Shown: positions 60,533 to 64,000 of the stretch, piece after piece
Layout: each line of letters begins with the position of its first letter
Position numbering within the stretch: the first letter of the stretch is position 1
NCBI GenBank assembly: GCA_005776885.1
Contig: SXOD01000022.1
Span: 1-64,000 of the forward strand
DNA from: Planctomycetia bacterium
Lineage (GTDB): Bacteria > Planctomycetota > Phycisphaerae > Phycisphaerales > SM1A02
Direction of reading: 5' to 3'
DNA length: 64,000 nt
The notes under the pieces: generated by a model
Databases searched by the model: none
What the model was told of the DNA's origin: nothing
Seen by the model: only the letters and a program-made list of their open reading frames with translations
Translations under genes and position numbers: made by a program

Positions 60533-61591
60533 CTACAGCCCGCGCACCTTCGCGAGCGACCGCTTGCTCTCCGCGCGGCTCTTCGCGATGATCGCGTTCG
60601 CCGCCCTTGGATTGGCCTTCGCCTCCAAGAGCGCCGTGAGGATCATCGGCGCGACGATCGTGGCATCCGACTCCACCACGAACATCGGCGTCGACTCGGT
60701 GAGCTTGTCCCAGGTGATCTTCTCATTGGGCGTGGCACCCGAGTACGAACCGTAACTGGTGGTGGAATCGGAAATCTGGCAGAAGTAGGCCCACGGCTTC
60801 ACCTTCTGCTCCAGGTCGTACTTGATGCTGGGCACGACGCAGATCGGGAAGTCGCCAGCGATGCCGCCGCCAATCTGGAAGAAGCCGATGCCCTTGCCGG
60901 CGGAGAGCGCGCGGTAGTCGTCGTAGAGCTTGACCATGTACTCGATGCCGCTCTTGACGATGCCCGCGCCGCAATCGCCAAACTTCACGTGCGATGCGAA
61001 GATGTTGCCAAAGGTCGAGTCCTCGTGGCCGGGGACGACGATCGGGAGGTTGGCTTGTGCCGCAGCAAGGAGCCAGCACTCGGAAGGCTTGCCTTCCATC
61101 GCGCGCTTGGGGAGTGCCTGCACCAGCTCGTAGAAGTACTCGTGCCAGTAGCGCCGGTCGCCTCGCTCTGAGGCGCGCTTCCACATCGGGACCAGGAACT
61201 TCTCCACCGCGCGGAACGCTTCGTCCTCGGGAATGCTGGTGTCGGTCACGCGGCGCATGCGATCCTTCAGGATGCGCGTGTCGTCGGCCTTGGTGAAGTA
61301 GCGATAGTCGGGGAAGTCCTTGTAGGCATCGTGCGCCACCAAGCGGAAGAGCGACTCTTCCAGATTGGCGCCCGTCACCGAAAGGCCGTGGATCAACCCC
61401 GCGCGAATGGCGGGAGCGAGCGTGATCCCCAGCTGCGCGGAACTCATCGCGCCGGCCACAGCCCAATACATCTTGCCGCCCGCCTGGATGTGGTCCCAGT
61501 AGGCAAAGGTGGCGTCGCGAGTTGCGCGCGCGTTGAAGTTGCGGTAGTTCGCGGCGATGAAGTCGAGGATCGGCAGGCTGGTGCGCGGCAT
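60533..61591 (-). CDS. Deoxyhypusine-synthase-like enzyme
   Basis: 352 aa, NAD-dependent aminobutyl transferase fold. Motifs: VAGAMSSAQLGITLAP, TGANLEESLF, VPGHEDSTFGN, GIGFFQIGGGIAGDFPI, SDSTTSYGSYSGATPNEKITWDKL with the lysine (K296) that forms the covalent imine in deoxyhypusine synthase. Bacteria lack eIF5A, so bacterial homologues are thought to act on polyamines (for example homospermidine formation) or on an unknown acceptor. The putrescine-making aguB-aguA pair is in the same window. TAGATT lies 9 nt before the ATG. The gene ends 8 nt before the unknown-family gene, possibly one transcript. Confidence 0.9.
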   Translation of the reverse strand: MPRTSLPILDFIAANYRNFNARATRDATFAYWDHIQAGGKMYWAVAGAMSSAQLGITLAPAIRAGLIHGLSVTGANLEESLFRLVAHDAYKDFPDYRYFTKADDTRILKDRMRRVTDTSIPEDEAFRAVEKFLVPMWKRASERGDRRYWHEYFYELVQALPKRAMEGKPSECWLLAAAQANLPIVVPGHEDSTFGNIFASHVKFGDCGAGIVKSGIEYMVKLYDDYRALSAGKGIGFFQIGGGIAGDFPICVVPSIKYDLEQKVKPWAYFCQISDSTTSYGSYSGATPNEKITWDKLTESTPMFVVESDATIVAPMILTALLEAKANPRAANAIIAKSRAESKRSLAKVRGL

Positions 61592-61600
61592 GGGGGGTGG

Positions 61601-61606
61601 AATCTA
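61601..61606 (-). promoter_or_regulatory. -10 box TAGATT of the deoxyhypusine-synthase-like gene
   Basis: Minus-strand TAGATT, 9 nt before ATG 61591. Confidence 0.5.
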
Positions 61607-61652
61607 CGGGACGCGCTGGCGCCGGGTCACGACAGGCGCCGCCGCCGAAGCG

Positions 61653-61701
61653 GGTTTCGACACGGAAGGGGTCGTCCGACGGCCTCTCTTGTGTCGAAAC
61701 C
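61653..61701. repeat. Inverted repeat GGTTTCGACAC
   Basis: 11-bp perfect arms GGTTTCGACAC (61653-61663) and GTGTCGAAACC (61691-61701), 27-nt spacing, in the 167-bp gap after the arylsulfotransferase stop. Terminator or operator; no T-run is seen. Confidence 0.7.
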
Positions 61702-61758
61702 TGACGGACCGCGCCAAAGCACAACCATTTGCGCCCGTGCACTCGCGCCACCCGCTCA

Positions 61759-63213
61759 CTACCGCCCAGCCCACTCGCCATCGATGAGCCGGTACCTCGG
61801 CACCCTGGCGATCTGGCCGGTCAGCGTGCGCGCGGACATCTGGTTCCCGTTCGAATCAAACTCCAGCAGCTGCCGCGTGAGCGTCAGCGTGACGAGGGTC
61901 GTGTTGTCCAGGGTTCGGAACGCGCCGCACTGGGTGGGGCCACCGAAGAATTCCCCGGCGGTCCCAATCGTGAACGACGGTGCCGCTGGCCCAAACGCCG
62001 CCGAGGCCGGCACCACATAACTGCCATCGGCATTCCGAGGCGGCGCGATTTCCACCACTTGCGACCAGTCGTTGGCGCTGCCGGCGCGGTCGCCATTGTT
62101 GAACGCCAGGATGTTCCCCGCGCCGGGCAGTCCAGAGTCGATCCAGGTCGCGCCGTGCACGACGAAGAACTGCCGATGTGCCGCCGTGCCCCGGTCGTAC
62201 CCCTGCGGGTTGCCCCATCGATAGAGGAAGTCGCCGCCCTTGCCGTGCGTGCCGCCGGCGTGCGACGCGGCCTCTGCGGTGCTCGTGGAGTGGTCGATGA
62301 CCCACAGTTCGTCCAGGGAGCGACTGCTCACGAGAATCTCATCGCGCTCGGGCGAGTAATCGATGGCGTTCATGTGGATCCAGTCGCCAACCGAAGAAAC
62401 GGTCCCAAAGTTGATGTCACACAACTCGGGGTGCTCCGCAACCACTCCAAATCCGGGCTTCGCGGCATCCGAGTCCTGAATCAGGTGGTCCCAGAGTCTC
62501 CACTGCCACACGGTTTCCCAGGTCGTCGCGCTGGTGGGCCGAATCTCCAGGATGGTCTCGGACCAGAACGAAGAGGCCGACAGCGTGGTCCTGCCGGCAC
62601 CGAGCGCCTCTGCAACCGAGTGCCACTCCCAGGTGATGCACAGGATGTTGCCGTTGGGCATGGGGTGCACGTCGTGATGCTGCTGCATCAAGGTCGTGGC
62701 CAGGATCAGCGTGTTGGTGAGCGTCCCATCCGGCGCGAAGATCTCGATCCGCCCGCCGCGACCGCCGCTGTTGAACGAGCCATCGGTCACCTGCGACGGT
62801 CGAACCAGCGAGCCATCGGGCCAGAGCCAGCCGACGCTTGCGCCCACGCCCGCACCAAGCCACGACTTCACCGTGTTGCCTTCGGCATCCATCGCGATGG
62901 TTTGCAGACCATCAAGCGGCGTGACCAAGAGCAGGTCCGACACGGAAGGGCACGGACCCCAGGCTCCCAGGATCGCAGCGAGGTCTTCGCCGTCCACCAA
63001 GCCATCGCCGCTGATGTCGCTGGTCGATCCACCCCAATCGGAAAGTACGGCCGCCAGGTCGGCGCCGGTCACGGAGCCATCACCGTCAACGTCGCCTGTG
63101 CAGTCGGCGACCGCCGGCATCGCGACCGACGCGAGGCACACGGCGACCCAAGCAGAGGCGGAGGCGAAAGTGGCAGCAGGCGCAGATCGATTCAAGCGAC
63201 TTGAAAACAACAT
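61759..63213 (-). CDS. Exported arylsulfotransferase with N-terminal dockerin-like domain
   Basis: About 484 aa from ATG 63213 (ATG 63240 is an in-frame alternative). Signal peptide ends near VAMPAVADC. Directly after it come two dockerin-like repeats (DVDGDGSVTGADLAAVLSDWG, DISGDGLVDGEDLAAILGAWG), so this module is at the N-terminus, unlike the other seven here. The rest is an ASST-like six-bladed propeller: LLVTPLDGLQTIAMDAEGNTV, MQQHHDVHPMPNGNILCITWEW (catalytic-type His), WIHMNAIDYSPERDEILVSSRSLDELWVIDHST, GDFLYRWGNPQGYDRG. Likely transfers sulfate between phenolic esters. No SD or leaderless box is obvious. Confidence 0.87.
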   Translation of the reverse strand: MLFSSRLNRSAPAATFASASAWVAVCLASVAMPAVADCTGDVDGDGSVTGADLAAVLSDWGGSTSDISGDGLVDGEDLAAILGAWGPCPSVSDLLLVTPLDGLQTIAMDAEGNTVKSWLGAGVGASVGWLWPDGSLVRPSQVTDGSFNSGGRGGRIEIFAPDGTLTNTLILATTLMQQHHDVHPMPNGNILCITWEWHSVAEALGAGRTTLSASSFWSETILEIRPTSATTWETVWQWRLWDHLIQDSDAAKPGFGVVAEHPELCDINFGTVSSVGDWIHMNAIDYSPERDEILVSSRSLDELWVIDHSTSTAEAASHAGGTHGKGGDFLYRWGNPQGYDRGTAAHRQFFVVHGATWIDSGLPGAGNILAFNNGDRAGSANDWSQVVEIAPPRNADGSYVVPASAAFGPAAPSFTIGTAGEFFGGPTQCGAFRTLDNTTLVTLTLTRQLLEFDSNGNQMSARTLTGQIARVPRYRLIDGEWAGR

Positions 63214-63284
63214 CTCAACGATTGCACTGTGCCTCAACACCGGGGACGCGGCGAGTGAAGTTTGAGAAATCGACTCGAACTAGT

Positions 63285-63292
63285 CCGATAAC
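63285..63292 (+). promoter_or_regulatory. CCGATAAC site upstream of the truncated sulfatase
   Basis: TAGTCCGATAACACCA, 99 nt before ATG 63392, same orientation. It lies in the divergent gap with the arylsulfotransferase. Confidence 0.4.
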
Positions 63293-63391
63293 ACCACGCG
63301 CGACTCCTACACAGGTTCATTGATCCCTCCGCACGCCCTCGCTGATGGATTTTCTCGTCCCCGCGTGGAATCTGACTCCAACGAAGCCACA

Positions 63392-64000
63392 ATGTCGTCG
63401 ATGGAGTTTCCCGTGAAGCGTGGGATCAGAGTCGGCGCGATTGGCGTGTCCGCAGCTGCGGTCGCCGGGGTGCTCGTGATCGGCACGTCGCAGGCGTCGC
63501 CCTTGCCTCAAGCTGACGGCACCGCGGGTGCAACTCCACCCAACATCCTGGTCATCGTCATCGACGACCTTGGCATCGACCAGATGGGGTTTCCGCCATT
63601 CAGCTGGAACGCAGCGCCAGAGACCCCGTCCATGCCCGTGCTGGCTCAGTTGGCCGCAGGCGGCGTGAGCTTCCGAAACTTCTGGGCCACGCCCGAGTGC
63701 TCGCCATCTCGCGCCGCGATGCTCACGGGGCGCCACGGATTCCGCACCGGCGTCACGACCGCGATCGTCGATCCGATGCTGCCGATCATGCAGCTCCATC
63801 CATCAGAGGTCACCGTCCCTGAGTTGTTGGCCGGAGCGGGATACCAGTCGGCGATGCTGGGCAAGTACCACATGGGTGGCGGCCCCGAGAACACTCCTCC
63901 CGGGTACGGCTACGAAGCACCCATCACCACCGTGGGCATGGATTTCTACGACGGCTACTGGGATCTCCCGAAGGCCGCCGACACCACGCTTGGAGGACAG
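63392..64000 (+). CDS. Exported sulfatase, 3' end truncated by the window
   Basis: Not in the ORF track because no stop is reached. Hand translation gives 203 codons from ATG 63392: MSSMEFPVKRGIRVGAIGVS, a signal helix (AAAVAGVLVIGTSQAS), then PPNILVIVIDDLGIDQMGF and the FGly motif PECSPSRAAMLTGRHG (C103). LAGAGYQSAMLGKYHMGG (Lys/His region) is followed by the window end. Family length 480-760, so most is missing. The closest local relative by motif is the dockerin sulfatase at 49828 (both PECSPSR). A dockerin tail would be expected beyond the window. Confidence 0.93.
   Translation, partial: MSSMEFPVKRGIRVGAIGVSAAAVAGVLVIGTSQASPLPQADGTAGATPPNILVIVIDDLGIDQMGFPPFSWNAAPETPSMPVLAQLAAGGVSFRNFWATPECSPSRAAMLTGRHGFRTGVTTAIVDPMLPIMQLHPSEVTVPELLAGAGYQSAMLGKYHMGGGPENTPPGYGYEAPITTVGMDFYDGYWDLPKAADTTLGGQ

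Noticed and set aside
1-64000. tRNA, rRNA, riboswitch, transposase or phage genes
   Set aside because: Looked for by eye and saw none that I could support; a covariance search would be decisive.

Overview
The window is high-GC bacterial DNA, most likely from a marine planctomycete of the class Phycisphaerae. Evidence: eight exported proteins carry the short dockerin-like signature (DGxVDGADLAxxLxxWG) typical of that group, one ends in a PEP-CTERM-like tail (PTPGA...RRRARR), and there are planctomycete-style genes (Tat-exported Gfo/Idh/MocA oxidoreductase, three FGly sulfatases, CotH, DUF1573, HAF-repeat protein). Taxonomy is inferred from protein families only. I saw no tRNA, rRNA, CRISPR array or transposase.

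Layout. 0-7 kb: truncated kup K+ transporter (minus, absent from the ORF track), Gfo/Idh/MocA oxidoreductase, DUF1573 protein, OprB-like porin, then aguB-aguA (agmatine to putrescine). 7-9 kb: cupredoxin-module dockerin protein and a TlpA thioredoxin. 9-15.8 kb: complete arnBCADT operon (minus) for 4-amino-4-deoxy-arabinose modification of lipid A, back to back with a lipoprotein-OMF-MFP-RND efflux operon (15.8-22.4 kb). 22.4-22.9 kb: non-coding repeats. 22.9-30 kb: AGCS symporter, PEP-CTERM-like protein, lipoprotein, nucleotide-sugar dehydrogenase, a protein of unknown family, and a dockerin gene broken by an in-frame TGA. 30-42.5 kb: FG-GAP/dockerin protein, methyltransferase-FGE pair divergent from a sulfatase, OsmC, DUF1579, HAF/dockerin protein, TlpA, OprB porin, ybjQ remnant. 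42.5-64 kb: OlsF-like acyltransferase fusion, ThDP 2-oxoacid decarboxylase, pentaheme cytochrome plus NapH-like ferredoxin, dockerin sulfatase, carbonic anhydrase, CotH-DUF4956, YcaQ-like glycosylase, GYF membrane protein, second copy of the unknown family, deoxyhypusine-synthase-like enzyme, arylsulfotransferase, and a sulfatase running off the end (also absent from the track).

The genes suggest an envelope-focused lifestyle: LPS modification and efflux, sulfated-substrate turnover (three sulfatases, a maturase with both catalytic cysteines, one arylsulfotransferase, two porins), polyamine synthesis, and exported redox proteins.

Three non-coding patterns deserve most attention. (1) Five copies of a 49-bp near-perfect palindrome with compensatory base changes lie just 3' of genes between 44 and 59 kb, and two copies supply the stop codon of the gene they follow. 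(2) A TANNNT box sits 6-10 nt before the start codon of about 14 genes, implying widespread leaderless transcription; it also decides several starts. (3) Exported-protein genes instead have long leaders, and five share a CCGATAAC site in the same orientation 140-240 nt upstream.
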